Shown: positions 52,748 through 61,780, counted from the stretch's first letter. The stretch is DNA of 64,000 nt from Flavobacterium sp. N2820 (GCF_025947285.1 NZ_CP110008.1:2309001-2373000), one strand, 5' to 3'. The notes: a model not told the origin generated them from the sequence alone. Made by a program: numbers and translations.

Positions 52748-53272
52748 TTAAAATTTCATATTGTTTCGTTGGTTTTTAAAATCTTCTTTTAAGAGTTCAA
52801 AATCTATTTTTCCTTTTGTCTTTTTAAGGTGTTCTAAAATCACAAAACTGCGTTCTATTTTTAAGTTAGAACTTTTAAATCGATTAATTACATGAATTAG
52901 TGTTCGTTGCGCTCCAGGAGTTAGTTTGTGAAATAAAATACTTCCATCAGGATCGTTGTATAAAACCTCTTCCATTTCTTCCGAAATAGGCATTCCATAT
53001 TTAGATACATCGGGTTGAAGCTCTACTACTATATTTTCACCTACATTTATATTGCTTTCTTTTAAAATCTCTTTATTTAATAAAAGGTAATGAAAGCTTC
53101 CTTTTGGAGCCATTGCTCTACTAACAGTAATTGTATTATTTAAGGTACATTTTACACGTTTATCGGTTGTGATTTTTAATAATTCTTGATAAACATCTTC
53201 AGGAATTTCTATATACGGCCCGTGTCCTAAATTGTTTTCGTCGAAATACTTAATTTTTGCCTGAAATTTCAT
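52748..53272 (-). CDS. DUF1905/YdeI-like protein
   Basis: A 174-residue cytoplasmic protein with two parts. The N-terminal DUF1905 barrel (about 1-85) contains G-P-Y-I-E-I-P and a short cysteine-containing strand. The C-terminal YdeI/OmpD-associated segment contains T-P-G-A-Q-R-T-L-I-H-V-I. The family is unassigned; E. coli YdeI relatives are linked to envelope stress. It is monocistronic, immediately right of the candidate origin. Confidence 0.82.
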   Translation of the reverse strand: MKFQAKIKYFDENNLGHGPYIEIPEDVYQELLKITTDKRVKCTLNNTITVSRAMAPKGSFHYLLLNKEILKESNINVGENIVVELQPDVSKYGMPISEEMEEVLYNDPDGSILFHKLTPGAQRTLIHVINRFKSSNLKIERSFVILEHLKKTKGKIDFELLKEDFKNQRNNMKF

Positions 53273-53322
53273 TTATTTACTATTTATATCCATAGCAAAT
53301 TTAATATAAAACAACAATTGAT

Positions 53323-53330
53323 TACTTTTG
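53323..53330 (+). promoter_or_regulatory. -7 promoter box for rpiB
   Basis: TACTTTTG, 28 bases before the rpiB ATG. Confidence 0.5.
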
Positions 53331-53358
53331 TAAAATATATTTAACAACACAACACATC

Positions 53359-53790
53359 ATGAAAATTTCAATTGGAAACGACCACGCTGGTCCAGACTAC
53401 AAAAAAGCAATCGTTCAGTTTTTAGAAGAAAAAGGACATACAATATATAATCACGGCACAGATACATTTGATAGTGTAGATTACCCTGATTTTGGTCATC
53501 CAGTTGCGTATGACGTTGAATCAAAAAAAGCCGATTTTGGAATTGTTATTTGCGGATCAGGAAATGGAATTGCTATGACAGTGAATAAACACCAAGATAT
53601 TCGAGCTGCTTTATGTTGGACTAAAGAGATTGCCGCTCTAGCACGCCAACATAATGATGCTAATATTTTAAGTATTCCTGCTCGCTATACTTCTATTCAA
53701 CAAGCTATTGAAATGGTAGATACTTTTTTAAATACTCCTTTTGAAGGTGGAAGACATGCAAATCGTGTAAAAAAAATAGCTTGTAAATAA
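53359..53790 (+). CDS. rpiB: Ribose-5-phosphate isomerase B
   Basis: Isomerase of the pentose-phosphate pathway. It has 143 residues. Signatures are I-G-N-D-H-A-G near the N-terminus, V-D-Y-P-D-F (residues ~36-41), and V-I-C-G-S-G-N-G-I near residue 65 with the catalytic cysteine. H-N-D-A-N-I and G-G-R-H near the C-terminus complete the site. Sixteen bases upstream of the cation-transporter gene, so co-transcribed. Confidence 0.96.
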   Translation: MKISIGNDHAGPDYKKAIVQFLEEKGHTIYNHGTDTFDSVDYPDFGHPVAYDVESKKADFGIVICGSGNGIAMTVNKHQDIRAALCWTKEIAALARQHNDANILSIPARYTSIQQAIEMVDTFLNTPFEGGRHANRVKKIACK

Positions 53791-53805
53791 GAATTTATAG
53801 AATTC

Positions 53806-54714
53806 ATGGGAAACAATCACGTTCACATTATTAAGCACGAGGTTAAATCTAATAATTTAGTTTTTTCTATTTTATTAAATTTATTGATTACAGTAGCACA
53901 AATTGTGGGCGGTATAATTTCAGGAAGTTTAGCATTGATTTCAGATGCTTTGCATAATTTTTCAGATGTACTTTCTCTTGTTTTTAGTTTAGTAGCTCAT
54001 AAACTATCCCGCAGAAAAGCATCTATAGATCAAACATTTGGCTTAAAAAGAGCCGAATTAATTGCAGCTTTTGTTAATGCGGCTACTTTAATTATTGTTG
54101 CTTTTATTTTAATTTATGGTGCCGCTGAACGCTTTTTTAATCCACATGAAATCGAATCAAATTTAGTAATTTGGCTTGCAGCTTTGGGAATTTTAGTAAA
54201 CGGACTATCTGTTGTTTTATTAAAAAAAGATGCAGATCATAATTTAAATATGAAATCGGCTTATTTGCATCTGCTAACTGATATGATGGCTTCTGTAGCT
54301 GTATTGGTTGGTGGATTACTAATGAAATTTTATGGCTGGTTTTGGGTAGATAGTGTTATGACTATTTTAATAGCTATTTATTTAATTATAGTGGGATATG
54401 ATTTGATTATAAAAGCCACAAAAATGTTAATGCTCTTTACACCAGAACATATAGATATTAAAGAGATAGTTAGAGAAGTACACAAAATTTCCGGAGCAGG
54501 AAAATTACATCACATTCATGTTTGGCATTTGAACGAAGAAGAAATTCATTTAGAAGCCCATTTAGATTGTCCAGAAGATTTCACTTTATCGCAATTTGAT
54601 GAAGTATTACATCGAATAGAATTGGTATTATTTCAAAAATTTGGTATCAATCACATTACTATTCAACCCGAATTTAAAAAAGAAGACCCAAAAGATTTTA
54701 TTGTTCAAGATTAG
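53806..54714 (+). CDS. Cation diffusion facilitator (CzcD/ZitB-type)
   Basis: A 302-residue inner-membrane proton/zinc-type antiporter. Six hydrophobic segments are visible in about residues 20-200. Metal sites are H-N-F-S-D in the second helix (S-D-A-L-H-N-F-S-D) and H-L-L-T-D in the fifth (Y-L-H-L-L-T-D). The C-terminal cytoplasmic domain has H-H-I-H-V-W-H-L. Histidine-rich runs, usual for zinc exporters, are sparse. It follows rpiB in the same transcript. Confidence 0.93.
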   Translation: MGNNHVHIIKHEVKSNNLVFSILLNLLITVAQIVGGIISGSLALISDALHNFSDVLSLVFSLVAHKLSRRKASIDQTFGLKRAELIAAFVNAATLIIVAFILIYGAAERFFNPHEIESNLVIWLAALGILVNGLSVVLLKKDADHNLNMKSAYLHLLTDMMASVAVLVGGLLMKFYGWFWVDSVMTILIAIYLIIVGYDLIIKATKMLMLFTPEHIDIKEIVREVHKISGAGKLHHIHVWHLNEEEIHLEAHLDCPEDFTLSQFDEVLHRIELVLFQKFGINHITIQPEFKKEDPKDFIVQD

Positions 54715-54723
54715 AAATTACAA

Positions 54724-54996
54724 TTAGTTCCATAGAATTCTCAGAATAAAGCGCAAAATAATTAATTGAAGTATTGCAACTACGAAAAATTTTAGTAAAA
54801 AAGGGCACTTTGAAATTTTATGTCTAAAAATCAACATTCCAATAATACCGCCAAATAATCCTCCTAAAAAAATGAACCACAACAAACGAATTTCCGGAAT
54901 ACGGTTACCATTTTTTCTGGCCATTTTTTTGTCATAACCCCAAACAAAAAGAGTTATTAAATTTATAATCAATAAATAAAATAATATTGGTTCCAT
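54724..54996 (-). CDS. DUF1294 small membrane protein
   Basis: A 90-residue protein from the ATG at 54996. Three hydrophobic segments (about 5-25, 40-58, 66-86) enclose a basic loop Y-D-K-K-M-A-R-K-N-G-N-R-I-P-E. The G-G-L-F-G-G-I-I-G-M motif is typical of DUF1294. Function unknown. The promoter TATCTTTG (55015-55022) argues against a start at the in-frame TTG 7 codons upstream. Confidence 0.85.
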   Translation of the reverse strand: MEPILFYLLIINLITLFVWGYDKKMARKNGNRIPEIRLLWFIFLGGLFGGIIGMLIFRHKISKCPFLLKFFVVAILQLIILRFILRILWN

Positions 54997-55014
54997 AAGG
55001 AATATAATTTTATT

Positions 55015-55022
55015 CAAAGATA
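55015..55022 (-). promoter_or_regulatory. -7 promoter box for the DUF1294 gene
   Basis: TATCTTTG on the minus strand, 18 bases before the chosen start. Confidence 0.55.
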
Positions 55023-55051
55023 GTATTTTAGCAGTTCAATTTTTATTTACT

Positions 55052-57178
55052 ATGACTAACATTCAATTCATTCAAAACCAAACCAACATTGCTCCAAAAA
55101 GCATTGAAGCTACTATAAAATTACTTTCGGAAGATTGTACGATTCCCTTTATTTCGCGTTACCGTAAAGATCAAACTGGAAATTTAGATGAGGTGCAAAT
55201 TGAAGCGATTTCAAAATTAAATAAGCAATTTGATGAAATCATCAAGCGAAAAGAAAGTATTTTAAAATCGATTGAAGAGCAAAAGGCTCTTTCCCCTGAA
55301 TTGAAATCGAAAATTGAAAATAGTTTTGATTTACAAGAATTGGAAGATTTTTATTTACCCTACAAAAAGAAGAAAAAAACCAAAGCCGATGTGGCTCGCG
55401 AAAACGGACTAGAGCCATTAGCAAAAATTATCATGAGTCAAAAAAATGATGATATTGAGTTTTTAGCTTCAAAATATCTGAATGCAAACGTTAAAAACGA
55501 AGACGAAGCCTTACAAGGCGCTCGCGATATTATTGCCGAATGGATTAACGAAAACATCTTTATTCGTAAAAGTTTACGTCGCCTATTTCAACGAAAAGCA
55601 GAAATCACAACCAAAGTGGTTAAAACTAAAAAGGATGACGAAGCGGCTCAAAAATTCAATCAATATTTTGATTGGAACGAACCTATTTCAAAAGCACCAT
55701 CACATCGTTTATTAGCGATGTTGCGTGCCGAAGCTGAAGGTTTTGTCAAACTAAATGTAGCGATTGAAAAAGAAGAAGCCTTAGATTTTATCGAAGAAAA
55801 CATCATCAAAAATAAAAATTCTGAGGCAACAGAACATTTAGAATTAGCCATTAAAGACAGTTACAAACGCTTGTTAGAACCTGCTATTTCTAATGAAACG
55901 TTACAAGAAGCAAAAGCCAAAGCGGACATTAAAGCAATTGATGTATTTTCAGAAAATTTACGCCAATTGTTGTTAGCACCACCTTTAGGAGAAAAACGAA
56001 TTTTAGCCATTGACCCAGGATATAGAACAGGTTGTAAGGTGGTTTGCTTGGATGAAAAAGGAGATTTGTTAAACAACGAAACTATTTATCCACACGCGCC
56101 ACAAAATGATACAGCTATGGCGATGAAAAAAATCCGTTCGATGGTGAATGCGTATAATATTGAAGCGATTTCTATTGGAAATGGAACCGCTTCTCGTGAA
56201 ACGGAATTTTTTATTAAAAAAATTGCTTTTGACAAACCTGTTCAGGTTTTTGTGGTTTCAGAAGCGGGCGCATCGGTGTATTCTGCAAGTAAAATTGCGC
56301 GTGAAGAATTCTCAAATTATGATGTAACGGTTCGTGGTTCGGTTTCGATAGGAAGACGACTTTCCGATCCATTGGCAGAATTGGTAAAAATCGACCCAAA
56401 ATCAATCGGAGTTGGACAATATCAACACGATGTAGATCAAACCAAATTGCAATCTGCATTGGATAGCACTGTAATGAGTTGCGTGAATTCAGTGGGAATT
56501 AATATTAATACAGCCAGTAAATCGTTGTTGAGTTATGTTTCTGGAATTGGCGAAAAAATGGCGGAAAATATCGTAGCTTATCGTTCAGAAAATGGTCCGT
56601 TTGAAGACAGAAAACAACTGAAAAAAGTACCAAGATTAGGCGAAAAAGCCTACCAACAAGCGGCAGCTTTTATTAGAATTCGTGACGGGAAAAATCCGTT
56701 AGATAATTCGGCAGTACATCCCGAAGCGTACCCTATTGTGGAAAAAATGGCAAAAGATTTAGGCATCAAAACCACCGAATTAATTGCCAACAAAGAAAAA
56801 ATCGCACAAATTAAACCAGAAAATTACATTACAGCAGAAATCGGGATTTTAACGTTGAAAGACATTTTAAAAGAGTTAGAAAAACCAGGTTTAGACCCAA
56901 GAAAAGCCGCTAAAATTTTTGAATTTGACCCAAATGTAAAAACCATAAAAGACATAAGAGTAGGAATGATTTTACCTGGAATTGTCAATAACATCACTGC
57001 TTTTGGTTGTTTCGTTGATGTGGGTATCAAAGAAAGTGGTTTGGTGCACATTTCCCAACTTAAAGAAGGCTATGTTTCTGATGTAAACGAAGTTGTAAAA
57101 ATGCACCAACACGTGCAAGTAAAAGTCGTTGAAGTTGACGAAGCTAGAAAACGCATTCAGTTGACGATGATTTTATAA
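55052..57178 (+). CDS. Tex-family RNA-binding transcription accessory protein
   Basis: A 708-residue protein with the Tex layout: helical N-terminal part, YqgF/RNase-H-like domain in the middle (I-D-P-G-Y-R-T-G-C-K-V), helix-hairpin-helix segments (V-S-G-I-G-E-K-M-A and V-P-R-L-G-E-K-A) and a C-terminal S1 domain (about 635-705). Homologues affect toxin gene expression, transcription and stress tolerance. It is monocistronic, ending in a long bidirectional hairpin. Confidence 0.95.
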   Translation: MTNIQFIQNQTNIAPKSIEATIKLLSEDCTIPFISRYRKDQTGNLDEVQIEAISKLNKQFDEIIKRKESILKSIEEQKALSPELKSKIENSFDLQELEDFYLPYKKKKKTKADVARENGLEPLAKIIMSQKNDDIEFLASKYLNANVKNEDEALQGARDIIAEWINENIFIRKSLRRLFQRKAEITTKVVKTKKDDEAAQKFNQYFDWNEPISKAPSHRLLAMLRAEAEGFVKLNVAIEKEEALDFIEENIIKNKNSEATEHLELAIKDSYKRLLEPAISNETLQEAKAKADIKAIDVFSENLRQLLLAPPLGEKRILAIDPGYRTGCKVVCLDEKGDLLNNETIYPHAPQNDTAMAMKKIRSMVNAYNIEAISIGNGTASRETEFFIKKIAFDKPVQVFVVSEAGASVYSASKIAREEFSNYDVTVRGSVSIGRRLSDPLAELVKIDPKSIGVGQYQHDVDQTKLQSALDSTVMSCVNSVGININTASKSLLSYVSGIGEKMAENIVAYRSENGPFEDRKQLKKVPRLGEKAYQQAAAFIRIRDGKNPLDNSAVHPEAYPIVEKMAKDLGIKTTELIANKEKIAQIKPENYITAEIGILTLKDILKELEKPGLDPRKAAKIFEFDPNVKTIKDIRVGMILPGIVNNITAFGCFVDVGIKESGLVHISQLKEGYVSDVNEVVKMHQHVQVKVVEVDEARKRIQLTMIL

Positions 57179-57199
57179 TTTTTTTGAGGGTTATCAAAA

Positions 57200-57244
57200 T
57201 AAAATCCCAAATTCCAGCTAATTAAAGTTGGAATTTGGGATTTT
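57200..57244. terminator. Long bidirectional terminator between tex and tatA
   Basis: AAAATCCCAAATTCCAGCT and AGTTGGAATTTGGGATTTT form a ~19-bp stem with one G-T pair and a short loop, usable in both directions. Confidence 0.9.
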
Positions 57245-57266
57245 AAATATTTGAATTTAAAGAAAA

Positions 57267-57467
57267 TTATTCTTTAGTTTCTTCTTCTTTTTTAGAATTT
57301 GCTGGTTGATCGTCTTTGGCTGCGTTTTTAAATTCTTTAATTCCGTTACCAATTCCTTTCATTAATTCTGGAATTTTTTTTCCTCCAAAAAGAAGTAAAA
57401 TAATAACAACCACAAGAATTATTTGAGGCATTCCAATAACGCCTAAAAATATAGCTAATGCATTCAT
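57267..57467 (-). CDS. tatA: Sec-independent translocase TatA/E
   Basis: A 66-residue protein with one N-terminal transmembrane helix (about 10-26), the F-G-G-K-K-I-P-E hinge and an amphipathic helix, then a Lys/Glu tail. This is the pore-forming TatA of the twin-arginine pathway. It is alone here; tatC is not in the window. The promoter box is at 57488-57495. Confidence 0.95.
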   Translation of the reverse strand: MNALAIFLGVIGMPQIILVVVIILLLFGGKKIPELMKGIGNGIKEFKNAAKDDQPANSKKEEETKE

Positions 57468-57487
57468 TTTTTCTAAAATTTAAAGTA

Positions 57488-57495
57488 CAAAGATA
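57488..57495 (-). promoter_or_regulatory. -7 promoter box for tatA
   Basis: TATCTTTG on the minus strand, 20 bases before the start. Confidence 0.55.
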
Positions 57496-57568
57496 TAAAG
57501 AAATTAACAAATGATTATTTTTTAACGATTTATTATACTATTCCAATTTACAAACCCGTTGTATTTAG

Positions 57569-57576
57569 TATATTTG
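57569..57576 (+). promoter_or_regulatory. -7 promoter box for the LytM-like gene
   Basis: TATATTTG. Its position implies transcription beginning close to 57582, which favours the ATG at 57597 over the one at 57585. Confidence 0.55.
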
Positions 57577-57596
57577 TGATATAAATGGGTTCAAAA

Positions 57597-58469
57597 ATGG
57601 CTAACAAAAAGCTAAAAAGGCAACTACTTCTAAAAAAGCTTTACAACAAAAGAAGACTGGTTATTCTTAACGAAGATACTTTTGAAGAAACGTTTTCATT
57701 AAAATTAAACTTAATGAATGTCTTTGTTGTGGGAACTATCGGTGCCATTTTAATCATTTTTGTAACTACTTATATCATTGCTTTTACACCTTTACGCGAA
57801 TATATACCTGGTTATGCTTCATCAAAATTAAAACAAGATGCATTGGAAATGGCAATAAAATCAGATTCTCTGGAAAAGTCGGTAAAAATAAACAATGCAT
57901 ATATTGCTTCTATTAAAAAAGTATTAACGGGCGATTTAGAATATGCGAAGTTGAACAAAGATTCTATCAAAGCTTTAGATATTTCCGAAATTGATGTATC
58001 GGCGCTTTCACCAACAGAAAAAGAAGAAGAATTACGAAACCAAGTTATTAAAGAAGACAAATACAATGTATTTGAAAGCTCAAAACCTAAAGTTAGTTTT
58101 GTATTGTTTCCGCCTGCCCAAGGTGCTATTTTGCAAAAATATAATGTTGCCAATAAACATTTAGCCGTTAAAATTGCTTTAACTAATAATACACCTATAA
58201 AATCGGTTGGAGCAGGAACTATCATTTTTTCTGATTGGACACCAAGTTCGGGTTATGTGGTGATTATTCGTCATAAAGATGATATTTTGTCGGTGTATAA
58301 AAACGCAGCTTCGGTGACAAAATCACAAGGAAACATTGTGAGATCTGGTGAAGTTATTGCTCTTGCCGGAAATGCCAATGCTGTCCAAAATTCGGGTGCA
58401 ACACTTCATTTTGAATTATGGAAAGATGGTTTTCCAATTGATCCAACACAGTTTATCAATTTCAATTAA
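57597..58469 (+). CDS. LytM (M23-fold) protein lacking its zinc ligands
   Basis: A 290-residue membrane-anchored protein: basic N-terminus, one transmembrane helix (about 40-60), a charged linker, and an M23/LytM fold (about 165-290). The expected zinc ligands are changed. H-x-x-x-D reads H188-L-A-V-K192, the middle histidine block reads S-V-Y-K-N-A, and the last motif reads T269-L-H271-F-E instead of H-L-H-F-E. Only H188 and H271 remain. It resembles catalytically inactive LytM activators of amidases. One base separates it from the GH3 gene. Confidence 0.88.
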   Translation: MANKKLKRQLLLKKLYNKRRLVILNEDTFEETFSLKLNLMNVFVVGTIGAILIIFVTTYIIAFTPLREYIPGYASSKLKQDALEMAIKSDSLEKSVKINNAYIASIKKVLTGDLEYAKLNKDSIKALDISEIDVSALSPTEKEEELRNQVIKEDKYNVFESSKPKVSFVLFPPAQGAILQKYNVANKHLAVKIALTNNTPIKSVGAGTIIFSDWTPSSGYVVIIRHKDDILSVYKNAASVTKSQGNIVRSGEVIALAGNANAVQNSGATLHFELWKDGFPIDPTQFINFN

Positions 58470-58470
58470 C

Positions 58471-59961
58471 ATGTCAGTAAAAGCTTTTGCAGCAAAATTA
58501 TTTGCTAAAAGAATTCATGCGAAAACCCAAAAATGGGCTAATAATCCTGTTGAAACCCAACAAAAAGTGTTTCAAGAATTAATCAAAGAAGCGACTCAAA
58601 CGCATTTTGGCAAAGACCACCATTTTTCATCTATAAAAACGTTCTCGGATTTTGCTCAAAAAGTTCCTGTTCGCGATTACGAAGGGTTAAAACACTATGT
58701 TGATAAAGTAGTAAAAGGCGAAGAAAATGTACTTTGGAAAGGAAAACCATTGTATTTTGCTAAAACGTCTGGAACTACTTCAGGTGCTAAATATATTCCA
58801 TTGACAAAAGAATCGATGCCATTTCATATTCAAGCAGCTCGAAACGCTATTTTGAGTTACATACACGAAACTGGAAACGCAGAATTTGTAAAAGGTAAAA
58901 TGATTTTCTTGCAAGGAAGCCCGCTTTTAGAAGAAAAAAACGGTGTCAAATTGGGAAGATTATCAGGAATTGTAGCGCATTTTGTTCCGAAATATTTACA
59001 AAAAAACCGAATGCCAAGTTGGGAAACCAATTGCATTGAAGATTGGGAAACGAAAGTCAATGCTATTGTTGAAGAAACCATCAATGAAGATATGTCGGTG
59101 ATTTCAGGTATTCCGTCTTGGGTGCAAATGTATTTTGAGAAACTAGCAGCAAAAGCAAATAAACCTGTTGGCGAAATCTTCAAAAACTTTAATTTGTTCA
59201 TTTATGGCGGCGTAAATTACGAACCATATCGTGCGAAATTTGAAAATTTAATTGGAAGAAAAGTCGATTCTATTGAGTTATTTCCAGCTTCTGAAGGCTT
59301 TTTTGCTTACCAAGATTCACAGAAGGAAAAGGGAATGCTATTGCTATTAAATGCTGGAATTTTCTACGAATTCATAAAAGCAGACGAATTTTTTACCGAA
59401 AACCCAAAACGCTACACCATTGGAGAAGTTGAATTAGGTGTTAATTACGTTTTAATTATTTCTACTAATGCTGGACTTTGGGCTTATAATATTGGCGACA
59501 CAGTTCAGTTTACTTGTTTAAAACCATATAGAATTATAGTTTCAGGTCGTATTAAACATTATATTTCCGCTTTTGGCGAACATGTTATTGGAAAAGAAGT
59601 AGAATCAGCATTAAAAGAAGCAATGGAAGGAACTGATGTTCGTGTAAATGAATTTACAGTTGCGCCACAAATTACACCAAACTCAGGATTACCGTATCAC
59701 GAATGGTTCATTGAATTTGAAAATGAACCAACCAATTTAGAACAATTTGCACTAAAAATAGACGCTGCCATGCGCAAACAAAACGTGTATTATGACGATT
59801 TGATTGTTGGTAATGTGTTGCGAACTATAGTAATTACGAGTGTTCCAAAAAATGGTTTTCAAGAGTATATGAAATCCATTGGCAAATTAGGTGGACAAAA
59901 TAAGTTACCACGATTAAGCAACGATAGAACCATTGCGGGTTTTTTCACAAGTAATAAATAA
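58471..59961 (+). CDS. GH3 family acyl-acid-amido synthetase-like protein
   Basis: A 496-residue member of the GH3 branch of the adenylate-forming superfamily, which in plants joins amino acids to acids such as auxin or jasmonate. The ATP-binding block is F-A-K-T-S-G-T-T-S-G near residue 95; Y-G-G-V-N-Y-E-P and E-L-F-P-A-S-E-G-F-F-A-Y follow as in family members. Bacterial roles are unknown. The ATG at 58471 starts one base after the LytM-like stop; an upstream extension would overlap that gene and is rejected. Confidence 0.9.
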   Translation: MSVKAFAAKLFAKRIHAKTQKWANNPVETQQKVFQELIKEATQTHFGKDHHFSSIKTFSDFAQKVPVRDYEGLKHYVDKVVKGEENVLWKGKPLYFAKTSGTTSGAKYIPLTKESMPFHIQAARNAILSYIHETGNAEFVKGKMIFLQGSPLLEEKNGVKLGRLSGIVAHFVPKYLQKNRMPSWETNCIEDWETKVNAIVEETINEDMSVISGIPSWVQMYFEKLAAKANKPVGEIFKNFNLFIYGGVNYEPYRAKFENLIGRKVDSIELFPASEGFFAYQDSQKEKGMLLLLNAGIFYEFIKADEFFTENPKRYTIGEVELGVNYVLIISTNAGLWAYNIGDTVQFTCLKPYRIIVSGRIKHYISAFGEHVIGKEVESALKEAMEGTDVRVNEFTVAPQITPNSGLPYHEWFIEFENEPTNLEQFALKIDAAMRKQNVYYDDLIVGNVLRTIVITSVPKNGFQEYMKSIGKLGGQNKLPRLSNDRTIAGFFTSNK

Positions 59962-59967
59962 CTGTTT

Positions 59968-60053
59968 TGTCATTCTGAACTTGTTTACTTCGTCAGTTCG
60001 CAAGCTCGGGTCAGAATCTAAAAAGAGAAGCTGAACTTGTTTCAGCTTGACAG
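59968..60053. repeat. Interspersed repeat with TGTCA...TGACA ends
   Basis: Begins TGTCATTCTGAACTTGTTTA, contains GGGTCAGAATC in the middle and ends GCTGAACTTGTTTCAGCTTGACA. The inner piece GCTGAACTTGTTTCAGC is itself a hairpin. It matches the family at 45079. Confidence 0.7.
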
Positions 60054-60074
60054 AGTTTCTAATAATATATTTTA

Positions 60075-60944
60075 ATGAATAAGTTTTTAGTTTTATTTTT
60101 TATTTCTTTTTCCCTTTCTGCTCAAATCAAAGGCGTAGTCAAAGACAGTCTTTCTAGCGAGCCGATTCCGTATGTGAATATTTGGGTGGAGAATGAAACA
60201 GTTGGAACTACATCAGAAATAGATGGAACTTTTTCATTGGCTATAAAAGAAGAGAAAGTATTGGTTTTTTCAGCTTTGGGTTATGAATCAAAAAAGGGGG
60301 CATCAACAAATGAAGTTATATTTTTAAAACCAATTGCTTATGAATTGAATGAGGTGGTGGTTGAGCAACCTAGATTTAAGGAAGAAATAGAAATTGGAGA
60401 TGTAAATAAGCCTAATTATTTGCCAGAACCTCAAACCACACCATGGATTCATGCAAGAAAATTTGAATTTAATCAGATAAGGGGCAATAGTAAGTTCATT
60501 AAAAGTTTAAAATTTTTTACGAATAGCGAAGTAGATAACGGAGTTTTTAGAGTAAGAATTTTTGAAGTAAATACAGAAGGAATGCCAGGAAAGGATTTAG
60601 TAGATGAAGACATTTTAGTTACAGTAAAAAAAGGAAAAAAGAAAACAATTGTAGATGTTTCAAAGTTTACAATTCAAATTCCTGAAAATGGAATAATTGT
60701 TGGATTTGAAAGTTTAATAATTGAGCAAAATAAATTTGAACAAGAAGTTCATAGTCAAAAACCTAAAAAGGGGTTTAAAGTAACGAATTATTCTCCTCAT
60801 ATCATGTATTTTTATAATGATTTTGTGGAGCATTACACTTATAGATCAGGCAAATGGTTATATTTTAATAAGGCTTATAAAGAAAAATTCAAAGAAACTT
60901 ACAGAATACCTATTCCAGCCATAAACCTAATTTTAACCAACTAA
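60075..60944 (+). CDS. Carboxypeptidase-D-like regulatory domain protein, paralogue 1
   Basis: A 289-residue exported protein (signal peptide ending S-L-S-A-Q). The N-terminal ~90 residues are a CarboxypepD/SusC-plug-like barrel with I-K-G-V-V-K-D-S, P-Y-V-N-I-W-V-E-N-E-T-V-G-T-T and D-G-T-F-S-L. The rest is a beta-rich region with F-R-V-R-I-F-E-V-N and G-M-P-G-K-D-L-V. No TonB-receptor barrel follows. It is tandem with a paralogue; the stop and the next start overlap in TAATG. Confidence 0.85.
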   Translation: MNKFLVLFFISFSLSAQIKGVVKDSLSSEPIPYVNIWVENETVGTTSEIDGTFSLAIKEEKVLVFSALGYESKKGASTNEVIFLKPIAYELNEVVVEQPRFKEEIEIGDVNKPNYLPEPQTTPWIHARKFEFNQIRGNSKFIKSLKFFTNSEVDNGVFRVRIFEVNTEGMPGKDLVDEDILVTVKKGKKKTIVDVSKFTIQIPENGIIVGFESLIIEQNKFEQEVHSQKPKKGFKVTNYSPHIMYFYNDFVEHYTYRSGKWLYFNKAYKEKFKETYRIPIPAINLILTN

Positions 60945-61759
60945 TGAAATACATATTTTTATTATACTTAATCTCATGTTCCCTTTCTGCTCAAATCAAA
61001 GGCGTAGTCAAAGACAGTATTTCTGGCGAACCCATTCCATTTGTGAACATTTGGGTAGAAAATGAAACAGTTGGAACTACATCTGAAGCAAATGGTAGTT
61101 TTTTCTTAGATGCTTCCAAACAAAAAAACATTGTTTTTTCAGTCTTGGGATACGAAAAAAAAACAATTAAGGGGTCTGAAATCACTTCAGTTAATTTAAA
61201 ACCAACAGCATACGAACTCGATGAAATTATAGTTCTTAATAAAAAACAGACCAAGAAAACAGAAATTGGAAATATCAAAAATGCTATTTTTCAATCGTTT
61301 GACAATGGGCCAAAAGTAGAAGCTAAGTTTTTCCCATATCAGTCGACGTATTCCAAAACTAAATTTATAAAAGAAGTAACCATTTTTACAGACAGTAGAA
61401 TAGATAGCGCCACTATTAAAATACATTTTTATAGTGTGGATGAAAATGGTGCACCTGGAAAAGAATTAGTACATAAAGATTTTGTGGTTACTTTAAAAAA
61501 AGGAGTGCTAAGACATAAATTTGATGTGTCGCATTACGATATGGTTTTTCCTGAAAAAGGACTCTTTGTTGCCTATGAAAAGTTATTCATTGAAAGCAAC
61601 AAAACGGGAACAAAATATCAGCCTTATGTATTGTATAATTTTGTAGAAAGAGACTTTTTTTATACGTATTCTTATGGAAAATGGCACAAACAAGAAGCAG
61701 ATTTACAAGGAAAATTACTATTAAACGAACCATCAATAAACCTGATTTTATCCAACTAA
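60944..61759 (+). CDS. Carboxypeptidase-D-like regulatory domain protein, paralogue 2
   Basis: A 271-residue paralogue of the upstream protein. The first ~70 residues are nearly the same, including a stretch identical at the DNA level over about 35 bases, whereas the C-terminal part has diverged strongly (I-H-F-Y-S-V-D-E-N-G-A-P-G-K-E-L). This pattern suggests tandem duplication with later divergence or gene conversion of the 5' end. Exported, probably surface or outer-membrane. Function unknown. Confidence 0.85.
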   Translation: MKYIFLLYLISCSLSAQIKGVVKDSISGEPIPFVNIWVENETVGTTSEANGSFFLDASKQKNIVFSVLGYEKKTIKGSEITSVNLKPTAYELDEIIVLNKKQTKKTEIGNIKNAIFQSFDNGPKVEAKFFPYQSTYSKTKFIKEVTIFTDSRIDSATIKIHFYSVDENGAPGKELVHKDFVVTLKKGVLRHKFDVSHYDMVFPEKGLFVAYEKLFIESNKTGTKYQPYVLYNFVERDFFYTYSYGKWHKQEADLQGKLLLNEPSINLILSN

Positions 61760-61772
61760 AAAATAAAAATTG

Positions 61773-61780
61773 TACCTTTG
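61773..61780 (+). promoter_or_regulatory. -7 promoter box for the nucleosidase-like gene
   Basis: TACCTTTG, 23 bases before the ATG. Confidence 0.6.

Noticed and set aside
57812..58225. 137-codon frame antisense to the LytM-like gene
   Set aside because: No signal or domain; explained by codon bias of the sense gene.
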